This document shows, one piece after another, positions 37,659 through 45,699 of a stretch of 64,000 nucleotides of DNA. A program made the translations under genes and the position numbers. Every line of letters begins with the position of its first letter. Within the stretch, counting starts at the first letter, position 1. The notes below the pieces were generated by a model. The model searched no databases and was not told the origin of the DNA. It saw only the letters and a list, made by a program, of their open reading frames with translations. This stretch comes from Zygaena filipendulae (lineage: Eukaryota > Arthropoda > Insecta > Lepidoptera > Zygaenidae), in the NCBI GenBank assembly GCA_907165275.2, contig OU015653.1, positions 7,904,001-7,968,000 of the forward strand, given 5' to 3'.

Positions 37659-40600
37659 TCTCTATAAGTATAGATACTACCTATTAAACGAATGAATATA
37701 ATTTTACTTATTTCATAGTTATTCTTTGAGGTTTTTACAATATCTATTTGAAAATGTAGCTACCTTATTATAAAAAATAACAAATTACAACTATTATAAA
37801 CAAATAACATACCTATAATAATAATTATGAAACTTAGTAAGGCTATGTATTATAATATAGTGTTTTTGTCTGACTTAATAAACATGCGAAATTTCTCTTA
37901 TAAGTATTATGAGACTATAAAGGGCTTGCAGTAGTCCGAATGGATGATATTAATTCGGTGGGTTGACGCGAGTTGGCGCGGCGGCGGGACCACAGTCGGC
38001 GGTTTGACATATTATCGTCGCGTCGCACCACTTAGCGCTGCCTCTATAATAGGTAGGTACTCGTTTGTCCGAAGCTCAGGCTCTGTCGTCACACGCCACT
38101 CGCCACTCGCACACGACACGCGCTACACGGCACACACCACACCCCACACGCCACACGCCACTGCACCGCTCGCAGATCGCCGGTCGACTGACCAGCTCTA
38201 GGCCCTAGAGCTTAAGCCCTAGAGTCTAGGGCCTAAAAGCATCAGCATCAGGCAATGTACTAAAAAGTTCCACTACAGTCTACAACTTTTATATTTCAGG
38301 CAACTTGATTTTTAGCATTATTTTAATCATAATCAATTAAAAAATGACCGCCATAGAAATAGGCATTTGTCGAGGTACAAACCACTTAATTCACCACGTA
38401 TAGGAGCTCCCCAACACTGGTTAAAAATATAATGGAGATACTTTTTGTACAACGACCTAAAGTCCCGCATTTGAATACAAAGCGACACTTGAAATATCCT
38501 TAATGATCAAAAGAATAAATAAATCCCTATACCTTTATTCAATTCCTCTACAAGAAAGTCTGCGGAACGATAGATATATTTGTGTACAGGTTGCATACAA
38601 AATAAACTAATAGGTATAAACGGTAGAAATAAAGCTACGGATACCAGTATGGAATCTGGAGTATCCACCGCGGGCTTGCTCCTACAATATTCATGAGGCG
38701 GACCACTCGCCAGAGGAGCGCGTAGCGGCTAGGAGCCGCGAACACTATCTCGCATTTGGACCCATTCCATCAATATAACGAGACACTGACCTGCATTGTT
38801 TAGTGACTACCTTTACATTTTATCGGTTGAACATGAAATAGATCACGCAATTTTATGTCAATAATAATCCTATTTGAAAACTCATACCTATTGCTAATAG
38901 TCAATTTGCCGTGTGCTTTTTCCTTCGAGAAACTCATCGAGCATTAAAATTCAAAGGTCATTATGTCAAAAGTCATTCCCAGTTGTCCTCGTCACCTGTG
39001 ATATTAATGGGAAATATTTTAACAATATTGTTATATTTAGTTTAGGTTCGAAACTTGTCATTTGTCACTGCTGGGGACATTCGAAGCGTAAACAGAGAAT
39101 GGCAAAATAAAGTATAGTCTAGGTACTATAGTATATACCTGCTTTAGTGATAGTTCATTAAGAAACATGAGTAAGTTTAAGTGCCTATAACTAAAATTAA
39201 ATAAAATTACAACAAAATATGGTAGGTAGGTAATATTTTTTGTCAGAACTTCCTGAAATAAATAGATTACTTTAACTGGTACATAGAAAGGCAGAAAAAC
39301 TTTATCATTAACTGAATAAGTGCCAATTTTAGTATCACAAAGTTCAAGGATGAAATTTCACTGCTGAATAACAGCTATTGAAAGGCAAATAAAATTTTAT
39401 ATGTAAATTTTGTATCAATATTTTTATGCAGACGCGTAATTTATCCAAAATTATTGAATTCATCTAATTTGTAGTCTGGGTTGAATGGGTAGTGGGTACC
39501 TATAGGTCTGAAATGCCAACCCGCAGTTTTGAAAGTTGGCCAAGTTGTATCGACAGGGAGTGCTTGCGGTCACCGCCACTTGCACTGGCGCTCGCCGCTC
39601 GCGCCCTCGCCGCCACCGCTCTGCCGACGTATTCACAGCGTCTGCGGTTTCACATTAAACTTATTAATGCATTAGCAAACTCACTAAACAGATGAACATA
39701 GTGTTTAATTATATTTTTTTGAATATGAACAGGCTAGACGTTTAACCACAACTCTATGTTTTATGACGGCGTGGTCGAAGATGATAAACACAATTTAAAA
39801 TTTTGTTTAAATTTGATTTTGGTTTTTAAGCTAACAAGTCTAATATGGTTCGCGACGTATGCATTACCGAGTAAGTTGACTAAAAAGTTAGTCGGATTGC
39901 TTCACAAATCACAATCTACCTATCTAACCTATAAAAATAATACAAGAAGAGATAGGTTTAGGTATCTAACTAAAATGAAAAATACATAATAAATTAAAGA
40001 CAAATAGAAGAATGTTAACTAGGTACCAGTATAACATTATTTATTGCAAACAAAACTACCATTATATAGATAATTGGTTTAATAAAATTCTAATTGGAGA
40101 ATTCACGTAAAACTCACACAGCAATATATTCGTAATATAAAAGGAGAACAGGGAATGTGCTTGCAACCTGAGCAAAATTTAGTTGTTGGCGTCTGCGCTC
40201 AAGCAAGCGGAGCGGCTCCGAACAGGGCCCGGGTAATTGAACTAATAAATCTAGCCGTGTAACTGCGCTCTCGACTTGCTCAGGATCAAGGCGATACCAT
40301 TAAACCTTCGCTCAGATTTCACTCCGACTCTACTTTTAACTTTCATAGTTCTACTAACATTCGAAATAGATTTAATTGGCAACTATACCTACAGACAACT
40401 CTTTCTGTAGATTTTTCGATCACTTTTCGATTTTCATACCTGATTGCAATCATTTTTGCCCTTCTTTAAGCCAAGCTCAAAATATTAAAAAAAAATTCAT
40501 GGAGAAGATAGGAATAATGTTATTTAAAAGGTTTTTTTATACCAAAATACAGTCTAACCATTGCAAATATAACAATAAGGTTAATACCTAAGTACCTAAG

Positions 40601-43387
40601 GTTAATAAAGTAAAAATTAAACCCCCTTACGATGAAAAATACGTATGTATATCTACTTATCTGTTCTCGTTAAATAACACGTCCCATGAACAAGCTGTAT
40701 AATGTGCTTTATCGCTGTGTGTAGGCGTTTGTTTTGGTTTATGTTCTAGAATTCTTTTTATCTTGATTGCCGCACAATAGTGCAGTTTCCATGAGTACTT
40801 TACTGTGTCGATGGCTCATGTTCCTGTTCTCTTTTAAATCCAATCTTGCGATTGTTTCTGCTGTACAGGTTCAAGACCACTTATTATAGTAAAGTGTAAA
40901 CAATAGATACTTAATCTAAAATTGTGTTAAATAATAATATGCAAACGTTTTACAGCTAAAAATAATAAATACCAGCCCTGTGAAGTTCTCAGGGGATTTT
41001 TGGGAATTCCTCAATGACTTGGGATCTAAAGTTTATCATATCCAAACGGAAAAACCAATCACGCTAGAAAAAAGTTACGAAAACATCGATATAAATCGAA
41101 AAGAATCAACTACACCGACAGAATCAAATAAGTTTGTGAGTATTCAAACTAAGTTTAGAATTCTAAAATTATGGAGGCGAATATGAATATACAACGTGTT
41201 AACGAATTAACTAAAAACCTGATACACCCCATTTAAAAAAATAAACAATAACATGATTAAAATGTATTTTATGTCGAAAAAATTTATACTAAAAAAACAA
41301 ACAGAAGAGACTTCAACGATGTCAGGATCTATGTGAAACATAATATTTGTCCGCCAGAAAGTAAATGTAGGAACCTCATGGCCGAAATGTAGACGCAAGA
41401 AATATCCCATAAAGACAATGGTAATCCCACTTCTGATGTCGGAAATAGAAAGAAAGAGTAATAGCAGATAATAGTAGATAGTTATCTACTATTGCAAAGA
41501 TAACTGACTAACTGATGATGACAATATAACACAATTTTAACTGAAGGTAGGGGTAGGTATGACCGAGACTATTAGCTGAGTGACACATCTAGAACGAACT
41601 AGAAACTATTACAATTAATCGCACCAACATAGTTAGAAGTTGTACACCATACCAGATATCCGTAGGGAACACGGAGCAGTGCCTGGGACTTGCGACCCAG
41701 GTGTAGGTTTAATGGGGCCCCTTTACAATGCGTGAACGCTCACCTCCACTGCCCGTGCTCCCGACTTACGTAAATCTCTGGACACAATTAGATGACACAG
41801 CATACGTAATCATTATAGCCACTCTAGATTGATACGACACTGATACGACACTGATACGACACTATAACTGCACTGAACCGAACACAAAGTAACAATGAAC
41901 CGTCGCTTACGCATACCCGCATTTTATAACAAGTTCTAACAAAGACGAGTCGGGCAATGGAGTGGAGCGGGGGAAAGAACTTTCTACAACCGCTATTCGA
42001 CAGCGGGAAACAACAGTTATTTTTAATGAAACTACCCTCTTGCCGAAACATATGTAAAAAATAATATCTATACATATGTACCTACATATAAAAGTGAATC
42101 CCTATTTCCCTTGGTCACAGCATCACGCGTAAACGGCTAGACCAGTTTCGCTGATTGTCTTTTTGTTGTCTTTTTTATTGAAAGGAGAAGAAGAATAAAA
42201 GAAGTTTGGAGTTCCTGCGGGAATTCTAAAACTCACGCGAGTAAAACCGCAGGGCACAGCTATAAAAAATAGTACCTATGATTTTTTTTTAAATCTACTA
42301 TAAAATGTGGTTAACTTTTAAAAGTGAAAAAAATATATTTACAGTACGTGAAAGACAATGAGAAGGCCGCATTAAGAGATGTACTTATGATGAAGTTAGT
42401 TTCATATTACGAAGACAAATACAGACTATCTCATGAATCAACGACAGTTTTTCAACCTATATATTATGACTACAATGCAAACGTTGGTAACAAAGAGCCA
42501 TTTACAAAAAATGCAGGAAGCGCTTCTCAGGTAAAATTTTTAAATCTTCTAAATCTTCTTGACGAAAAATATACGTAACTCCGTATAAAATTAAGATAAA
42601 ATAAATTGAAAATGTAGGCGATGATGCCACGAACGACATTAATTTGAAAAATAATTAAATGGAAAAAATAGATTGATAAAGAAATAGTGAAAGACAATGG
42701 AAAACGTAAAAACCCACCTTGGTTTTTTGTTTTTTTTTGTTGAGTAAAACTCTCTAGTTTTTTATTAAATAGTTTTGAGTTTTAACAAGCCACAAGCATT
42801 CTTCGATAAAAACAGGCTAGTTAACTTTTTTTTTTCTATTAAGAAAATTCATCTTAATCCAGTTTTCGCTTTAGTTACAATTTCAGTTGTTAACTCAATT
42901 GTTATTATTATATTCAAAACTATAACATGTATTATAATTATTGTTTACAGACAGTGAACCACATCCCTGTCGCAGAAGTTCTCGTTATATAAATTCCATC
43001 AATCACCAAAAATCAATTGATCATGAAGACGTTGTTAAGAATCAAGCAAAATGAAATTTCACTCATTAATTAAAAATATTTTAAATTGAAATCGTTGTGA
43101 GCTATACCTACGCTATATGTCTGTAAAGTTTACATTTGGTATTCAAATTTTATATTCCTCTTGTTTTTATCCCAAACCAGCTCTATTTTTTACAAATCTG
43201 CTCGGAAATTGGCTCTCATTGGCACTTGTTCAACAGCGTGAAGCAAAAGGCACTCCCGGGGACAACTCCATCTGCACTAAGTGCCATCTATCAGCCGTAT
43301 GGCGATTTTAGTAAAAGCATCGTGTATAATATTGCTCGTGGGACTGAGGATATATTGAGACGAGCGTTAGCTTTAATATCTACGTAG
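16671..43387 (+). CDS. Six-exon gene for an unrecognised secreted protein (~394 aa)
   Basis: I assembled this gene from splice sites and phase. Coding segments are 16671-16876, 34425-34671, 34892-35070, 40976-41135, 42345-42530 and 43181-43387. Lengths sum to 1185 nt, exactly 395 codons including TAG. The product starts MMLTIILIPMWFSLSF, a good signal peptide, so it is probably secreted. The rest is soluble, largely helical in composition, with only three cysteines (C91, C161, C333) and no further membrane segment. I do not recognise the family and propose no function. The weakest joints are exon 2 to 3 (a strong GTAAGT donor would break the frame; GTTCGT four bases upstream keeps it) and exon 3 to 4 (a second donor/acceptor pair, 35050/40956, is equally in frame). 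Exon 1 ATG is the first in the exon. Intron 1 carries the nested LTR elements. An exon missed in intron 3 is possible. Confidence 0.55.
17455..17848 (-). repeat. Composite lepidopteran repeat, reversed
   Basis: The right part is the reversed ACTAGCTGTGCCCCGCGG family, ending with its head at 17848 and with CCCGCGGGAACTCC clear. The left part has GTCTGTCTGTC microsatellite-like sequence and a TTGAAGGGATTTTAACCAAACTTGG segment of a related family. Lies in intron 1. Confidence 0.65.
17938..18141 (-). repeat. Lepidopteran interspersed repeat, reversed
   Basis: From ATTATAAAGACGTAAAGTTTG to GGGAACAGCTAGT, with the CCCGCGGGAACTCC box near the right end. Same sub-variant as 3243-3465. Lies in intron 1. 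Confidence 0.65.
18390..18512 (-). repeat. tRNA-like SINE fragment
   Basis: The minus strand carries GGGTTCGATTCCTAGTGGGG, which resembles an RNA polymerase III B box within a tRNA-derived SINE. No cloverleaf can be closed, so it is not a tRNA gene. Confidence 0.4.
18791..19414 (+). repeat. Outer element 5' LTR
   Basis: 624 bp, TGTGAATAGTG...AATTAACA. No difference from 32274-32897 was noticed by eye and the length is identical. It includes an AATAAAATG polyadenylation-like motif near 18982. Confidence 0.9.
19417..19430 (+). other. Outer element primer binding site (tRNA-Leu)
   Basis: TCAGAAGTGGGATT complements the acceptor/T-arm end of insect tRNA-Leu (AATCCCACTTCTGA...). It begins 2 nt after the LTR and lacks the part complementary to the terminal CCA, an offset known from several insect Gypsy-group elements. 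Confidence 0.65.
19610..19875 (+). pseudogene. Gypsy-type gag remnant
   Basis: Forward frames give FDFEKSELPVLQWLNKI, then after frame changes RLTGLAKLWHKTLRSYEFTW and ILEAFPDNIDYT. This is the pattern of Gypsy capsid (G-x-A-x-x-W...F-x-W...L-x-x-A-F-P). Stops replace several codons, for example a TAG directly after FTWHK. The inner element inserted at the CACG just after this block. No zinc knuckle follows on the far side. Confidence 0.6.
19876..20111 (+). repeat. Inner element 5' LTR
   Basis: 236 bp. It has AGTAAATAAAAC as a polyadenylation-like motif near the 3' end and a GC-rich GCGCGAGTGCACGCACGCGC tract. The right copy is at 27291-27526. Confidence 0.9.
20114..20126 (+). other. Inner element primer site, altered tRNA-Leu match
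   Basis: TCAGAAGTGCGGT starts 2 nt after the LTR, the same offset as in the outer element. It differs from the tRNA-Leu complement at two positions (C for G, G for A). Either the primer site has mutated or a different leucine isoacceptor is used. Confidence 0.4.
22085..22435 (+). repeat. Minisatellite, 117-bp period, three units
   Basis: Anchors ATGTTAC/GCTTCAAGCT at 22104, 22221 and 22338 are exactly 117 bp apart. Each unit includes GTTCATTAGTTTCGAAG and ACGCAGATTCTA. Not in an open frame. Lies in the interior of the inner LTR element. Confidence 0.9.
24877..25110 (+). repeat. Lepidopteran interspersed repeat (GAGCTTCGCTCG type)
   Basis: TGGGTCACCGAGCTTCGCTCG, CGCCATCTGTT, CTAGCTAGATTGATTAATCG and CCCCCGAAACCCCC in this order are a combination I know from dispersed lepidopteran repeats. 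Class is unresolved. Confidence 0.5.
25428..26066 (-). pseudogene. Jockey/CR1-like LINE polymerase C-terminal fragment
   Basis: The minus strand is open for about 210 residues from near 26066 to a stop at 25428. Motifs are KDLGIIFDEKLTF, LYCTLVRSTLEYNSVVWSPY and RIERVQKRCLKL, typical of the thumb and C-terminal region of Jockey/CR1 reverse transcriptases. The catalytic palm is absent (5' truncated). It is intact enough to be a fairly recent fragment, and it abuts the 68-bp minisatellite region. Confidence 0.8.
26216..26632 (+). repeat. Minisatellite, 68-bp period, about six units
   Basis: GGGCAAACGG starts at 26221, 26289, 26357, 26425, 26493 and 26561, exactly 68 bp apart, with a degenerate seventh start near 26624. 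Units carry CCCTCGGTGGGCAAACGGCA and GTGCTGAAAGAGTCAGACC. The segment just before it (26070-26200) has irregularly spaced GGAGCGAGCGTGCT copies. 68 is not a multiple of 3, so the overlapping open frames here are artefacts. Confidence 0.95.
27291..27526 (+). repeat. Inner element 3' LTR
   Basis: 236 bp, no difference from 19876-20111 seen by eye, followed by the target duplication CACG. The sequence AGAATGGCCG occurs twice just upstream (27232 and 27279). No clear polypurine tract was found. Confidence 0.9.
27541..27656 (+). pseudogene. Gypsy-type protease-like remnant
   Basis: One frame reads DTRDC...LLPSDIFVKGFGGSPIKV, resembling retroviral-type aspartic protease (D-T/S-G, then L-P, then G-F-G-G), with arginine where the catalytic triad glycine should be. 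It is out of frame with the gag remnant and the gag C-terminus is missing. The assignment is tentative. Confidence 0.35.
28203..28530 (+). repeat. Lepidopteran interspersed repeat, diverged
   Basis: CCCCCGCGATTCAACCCGCG head, TTTCACTTTTATCC middle, and a CTACATCCAAACTTACAAAG tail ending at CTCCGTATATTATC. Related to 3243-3465. Lies inside the outer LTR element. Confidence 0.55.
29180..29320 (+). repeat. Short tandem repeat, 56-bp period
   Basis: TGGTTGAAAATAA occurs at 29185, 29241 and 29297, exactly 56 bp apart, within a longer stretch of irregular AATGGTTATAA-like words (about 29030-29330). Confidence 0.85.
29368..29680 (+). repeat. Lepidopteran interspersed repeat
   Basis: ACTAGCTGTGCCCCGCGATT head, CGGAGTTCCCGCAGG box, and a GATCCAGCCGTTTTAGAGATT tail with CAGACAGACATATAAG. 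The middle segment differs from the 57059 copy. Lies inside the outer LTR element. Confidence 0.65.
29915..29995 (-). repeat. Dispersed repeat, inverted partner of 2285-2362
   Basis: Contains GACACAAGCTTATAGCTTAG and GTGTGTTGTGAAGTGGATTA and ends in an ATT run. Its reverse complement matches 2285-2362 apart from a few substitutions and a short length difference. Confidence 0.5.
30384..31034 (-). pseudogene. Non-LTR retrotransposon remnant (R4/Dong-like)
   Basis: The minus strand has a reverse transcriptase palm motif HLLYMDDIKLYA (about 30940-30990). After a frame change comes a C-terminal domain with a cysteine/histidine finger, CRKCNGAPETIQHLISVC, followed by YKHRYDQVAKIIHQ. This C-terminal pattern is typical of R2/R4/Dong-type elements. 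The polymerase is truncated and frameshifted. Clade call is tentative. Confidence 0.55.
31440..31995 (-). pseudogene. Jockey/R1-like LINE polymerase C-terminal fragment
   Basis: The minus frame reads ALAQSLLLPMIDYADTCFTD, LNKLERLQNLCIRFIFGLRK, LKWLPICLRR and, further down, VQAVRLWNPLPVEVR, the usual order at the C-terminal end of Jockey/R1 polymerases. A low-complexity insertion (about 31620-31700, GAA/GAAAATT repeats) interrupts it. Dead fragment in the outer LTR element. Confidence 0.7.
32247..32282 (+). pseudogene. Possible pol C-terminus entering the 3' LTR
   Basis: A short frame GRKDVRMGECE ends at a TAG inside the LTR (32280-32282). Gypsy-group pol genes commonly end this way with a charged GR-x-D/E-V-R tail. 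Only twelve codons are visible, so this is suggestive. Confidence 0.25.
32274..32897 (+). repeat. Outer element 3' LTR
   Basis: 624 bp, same length and apparently the same sequence as 18791-19414, followed by the duplication CTAT (32898-32901). Confidence 0.9.
32902..34424. other. Intron 1 sequence after the LTR element
   Basis: Intronic DNA between the outer LTR element and exon 2. No coding exon was found before 34425. It contains one interspersed repeat (33955-34365). Confidence 0.5.
33955..34365 (+). repeat. Lepidopteran ACCGACTTC-type interspersed repeat
   Basis: Begins TTTTTAACCGACTTCC with AAAAAGGAGGAGGTTCTCAA, a signature I know from many lepidopteran genomes. It continues with ATGGCCCGATTTGG and GATCTGATGATGAGATC and ends around CTGATCGTTTCGAAGTCGCG. 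Confidence 0.65.
34425..34675 (+). CDS. Unrecognised secreted protein gene, exon 2
   Basis: Excellent acceptor TTTCTTCACTGCAG; phase 2 start matches exon 1, the split codon giving serine. It codes for a basic, helical stretch including LLKFLSRHSYSRN. Two overlapping donors exist: GTTCGT after 34671 (keeps the frame into exon 3) and the consensus GTAAGT after 34675 (does not). Confidence 0.55.
34892..35070 (+). CDS. Unrecognised secreted protein gene, exon 3
   Basis: Acceptor ATTGCCAG before 34892; only phase 0 is open. It codes for FVRNNLKLKC and a leucine-rich helix ending near HDLRAV. The donor is GTATTT after 35070 (phase 2, matching acceptor 40975) or GTATTA after 35050 (phase 0, matching acceptor 40955). 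Confidence 0.45.
35855..35942 (-). repeat. Lepidopteran interspersed repeat fragment, reversed
   Basis: Only the head portion is present: TTTTATCCCGGAATTCCCGC, GGTGACACCTCGAGGGTCAGCTA at the right end. Confidence 0.6.
36664..36860 (+). repeat. Lepidopteran interspersed repeat
   Basis: ACTAGCTGATCCCTGCTAGT head (mutated), TCGGAGTTCCCGCGG box, CCTATGTCCTTCTCTGTGTC, then GATCCGTTGAGCCATAAAGG and a TTTATAATAAGTATAAGGAT tail. Nearly the full family length. Confidence 0.7.
38194..38232. repeat. Two adjacent CTAG-rich palindromes
   Basis: 38194-38212 has 9-bp arms AGCTCTAGG/CCTAGAGCT around one C. 38216-38232 has 8-bp arms GCCCTAGA/TCTAGGGC around one G. They abut a CAC/ACACG-rich CpG island (about 38085-38175). 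Confidence 0.85.
40976..41135 (+). CDS. Unrecognised secreted protein gene, exon 4
   Basis: Open frame PVKFSGDFWEFLNDLGSKVY followed by a Ser/Thr/Glu-rich stretch, with the consensus donor GTGAGT after 41135 at phase 0. The acceptor is ATACCAG (40976) or, with a better pyrimidine tract, GTTTTACAG (40956). Both leave the frame open. Confidence 0.6.
41832..41863 (+). repeat. Short tandem repeat, 11-bp period
   Basis: TGATACGACAC occurs three times in direct succession. Lies in intron 4. Confidence 0.85.
42085..42265 (-). repeat. Lepidopteran interspersed repeat, reversed
   Basis: GAGTTCCTGCGGGAATTC and ACCGCAGGGCACAGCTAT mark the reversed head. It ends only about 80 bp before exon 5 of the + strand gene. 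Confidence 0.65.
42345..42530 (+). CDS. Unrecognised secreted protein gene, exon 5
   Basis: Acceptor ATATATTTACAG, phase 0 at both ends, donor CAG|GTAAAA. It codes for YVKDNEKAALRDVLMMKLVS and a tyrosine-rich segment (VFQPIYYDYNAN). Confidence 0.65.
43181..43387 (+). CDS. Unrecognised secreted protein gene, terminal exon
   Basis: Acceptor TTTTTATCCCAAACCAG, phase 0, codes for LYFLQICSEIGSHWHLFNSV through GTEDILRRALALIST and ends at TAG (43385-43387). A possible ATTAAA polyadenylation signal lies at 43583-43588. Confidence 0.65.
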   Translation, partial: LYFLQICSEIGSHWHLFNSVKQKALPGTTPSALSAIYQPYGDFSKSIVYNIARGTEDILRRALALIST

Positions 43388-43582
43388 AAATTTTATGTAC
43401 AAAAAAGTGTAGGTCACGCAGTGACACAAATACCAACTCATCGTCGTTATCGCAAAATGATCAAGGGTCATGAGAATAAGCTTTGGCCATTCATCTGCAA
43501 TTACCAATGCTAAAAATAACTTCCTTGTTGGCCAGTGACGTAACACAAAATGCAAGAGACCTGGACAGCAACCGACACTTTA

Positions 43583-43588
43583 ATTAAA
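43583..43588 (+). terminator. Possible polyadenylation signal ATTAAA
   Basis: The first polyadenylation-like hexamer noticed downstream of the stop at 43387. A weak, common motif in AT-rich DNA. Confidence 0.2.
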
Positions 43589-44179
43589 TTCAGCAATTGT
43601 TTCACCAACACCATTTTATTAAGCATCACACGTACAACTTTGTCCACAAATTATGTTTTCACCAAACAAATAGACGTTCCCGCAGAAACACTTTCTTAAC
43701 TAACTCCATTAAAATAACTCTATAGTCGAGTTATTGTCATAACATAAAGTGCTTTGTCTTTATAATATTTCCATAAGATTTGGATTTTGTAGACGAAATG
43801 ATAATTATTTATGCACAATATCTTTAAAAATCTAATTTATTGCATTTACATTAGGCTTATATTTCACGTACATAAACGAGTAAACGTGTCGTCGCGTTGA
43901 AAAGTTTTGTAGAATTTTTTTGCATATTTTATTTTATTATATTTTACGTTTTATATCCTTCGTGAGCACTATAACCCGTAGCATGTTTGACCGAAGACCA
44001 TCGTAAAATACAGCAAACCGTCACACATAAATTTTATAAAATCGATGTTTCGAATCGAGGTTTGTATAATAAAAAAGTTCGAAAAATAAAGTCCCCCGTT
44101 TCATTCGCGGGACATTTTTTCCATGTTTAATATACCTACGTAGGTATAGCTTTGCAGCTTATGTTTTTACGTGTTTTAC

Positions 44180-44345
44180 TTTATATGTATATAATGTATA
44201 CGCCTAGACCAATTTTTATAAAATTTTCTAGATGATAAGGGGCTACCCAGGAGTTTTTATTTTTATTTTTTGGACAAAAGTTTACTTTGTAGTTCCTGCG
44301 GGAATTTGGAAACTCACGCGGGTGAAACCGCGGTTCACAGCTAGT
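44180..44345 (-). repeat. Lepidopteran interspersed repeat, reversed
   Basis: TAGTTCCTGCGGGAATTTGG and CGGGTGAAACCGCGG...AGCTAGTA mark the reversed head; the tail is diverged. Confidence 0.65.
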
Positions 44346-44621
44346 AGATCTATTAAAATATAGTTGGATTTGTAAAATAGGATAAATACTCTTAAATTTT
44401 CATTACTTAAAAGTTCGATGGAAAACTTTCAAAAATGATGGTTTTTTAGCAGTTTTGGTTTAATTATTTTCAATCGATTACTTTTCTATGTAAAAATAAA
44501 TATCTTAGAGTTTTAAGAGTATTTTATTTAAGGTATACTGTAAGCGCGTTAACAACTCTTGCGAAAAAGACAATGGGAGTTGCGATACATGCAATCTCGT
44601 AGCGCTAGGCTGCATAGTGAA

Positions 44622-44662
44622 GACACTGCGCTATGAAGCTACGCGCTACATAGCGCAGTGTC
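44622..44662. repeat. Perfect 14-bp hairpin
   Basis: Arms GACACTGCGCTATG (44622-44635) and CATAGCGCAGTGTC (44649-44662) enclose a 13-nt loop. It is GC-rich against its surroundings. The upstream flank also has a TAGCGCTA palindrome. No coding context. Confidence 0.9.
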
Positions 44663-44934
44663 AATTCATCATTGCTCTACAAAACAGTTAAGTAGGTATT
44701 AAACTTCAATATTCTGTACTATACCTAAGTAGAACTAGACTAGACTCTAGAAGTTTTTACTTGCCAATGCAAGTAGAGAAGTAATCTTCCCTTTTTTATT
44801 TTTAGATGTTTGAACTCAACTCACCTGATTTTAAATGACGGTATGATTGAAGATTGTATCGTTAAAGGAATTCGGTTTTAATTGAGACTGTCGGAACACA
44901 CTGTTAGGTGCTGGGCGACAGATTTTCAACTTTA

Positions 44935-45092
44935 AGGTGATAGCCAGCTAGCCGAGCACTACATAATGCCCTATGTACCTTGGTTTCCTCGCGATGTTTT
45001 CCTTCACCAACTCAAGCTCATTGTTGGGATTTTAACCAACGCCTTGCATGCGATTCGAACGTTCCAACTACTGAGCTATCATCGCTGTTAAA
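44935..45092 (-). repeat. tRNA-derived SINE
   Basis: The minus strand reads GATAGCTCAGTAGTTGGAAC (A box) then GTTCGAATCGCATGC (B box). It then has the body signature GGTGAAGGAAAACATCGCGA common to lepidopteran SINEs. The promoter head and body order confirm orientation. Confidence 0.7.
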
Positions 45093-45109
45093 CATGTAGT
45101 TTCCATTAC

Positions 45110-45300
45110 CCTTCCAAGGGTTAGATGTACGTAATATGAAATAACCGCCTCGTCCCCCGGCACCAGTCGTGTACACTTTGTTCCAATCGCATTTCCCTTT
45201 GGAACGATCTCACGGCGGAAATTAATCCGTCCGGGAAATGAATGGACTGCATTTGTGCGTGAGGGCTGTGATCGACGCGTGTATGAGTGATTCTCTATAA
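45110..45300. promoter_or_regulatory. GC-richer unique island, candidate conserved element
   Basis: Non-repetitive, balanced base composition, with CACGGCGGAAATTAATCCGT and other ATTA homeodomain-type cores and no coding potential. It stands out from the AT-rich background. Regulatory role is inference. Confidence 0.25.
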
Positions 45301-45699
45301 ATTGAATTGCACATTCTTTTCATATGAAGGGGGCGGGGGTGGTTAATTATATTTTTCACTTGTACCTCTCATGCTCGTAAAATTATTTTATGTGTCATTA
45401 CAGTCGCCTTGACTATCCTCCAGTTGCAATAACAACATTTAGTCATTTGTTTTTCTACTGTTTTATTTCCTAGTAATCGAAGTAAAAAGCAGAGGCGCCT
45501 ATAAAACCAATTTTATCCTCGACTTAAATAGGTATCTGTCTATACTCGCCTTTAGCTCGGGCGGATCACTGTCTCGGATAAAATAGCATATTTTATGATA
45601 GTTTTAGGCCTTTTATCGTATCGCCTTTGATATGCAATCTACTTACTATTTCATTTTTCAACAAAGACGTAACATAGTGTTAAAAAAGTTACAAAGAAA

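Larger units (their letters stand above)
35071..40955. other. Intron 3, CpG-rich islands and repeat fragments
   Basis: No exon with matching phase and splice sites was found. The stretch holds GC/CpG-rich islands at about 35370-35440, 37950-38235, 38660-38760, 39500-39650 and 40180-40300, two repeat fragments (35855-35942, 36664-36860) and an ATAA microsatellite (37628-37655) that looks like a LINE tail. A frame at 39756-39989 is open but has no supporting signals. Confidence 0.4.

Noticed and set aside
39756..39989. 77-codon + strand frame in intron 3
   Set aside because: Hydrophobic, but no matching splice phase to the neighbouring exons and no recognisable domain.
44622..44662. Rho-independent terminator or bacterial-type hairpin
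   Set aside because: The context is eukaryotic and no T-run follows; kept only as an unexplained hairpin.
45022..45090. Functional tRNA gene on the minus strand
   Set aside because: A and B box-like words are present, but the acceptor and anticodon stems do not close and a SINE body follows.
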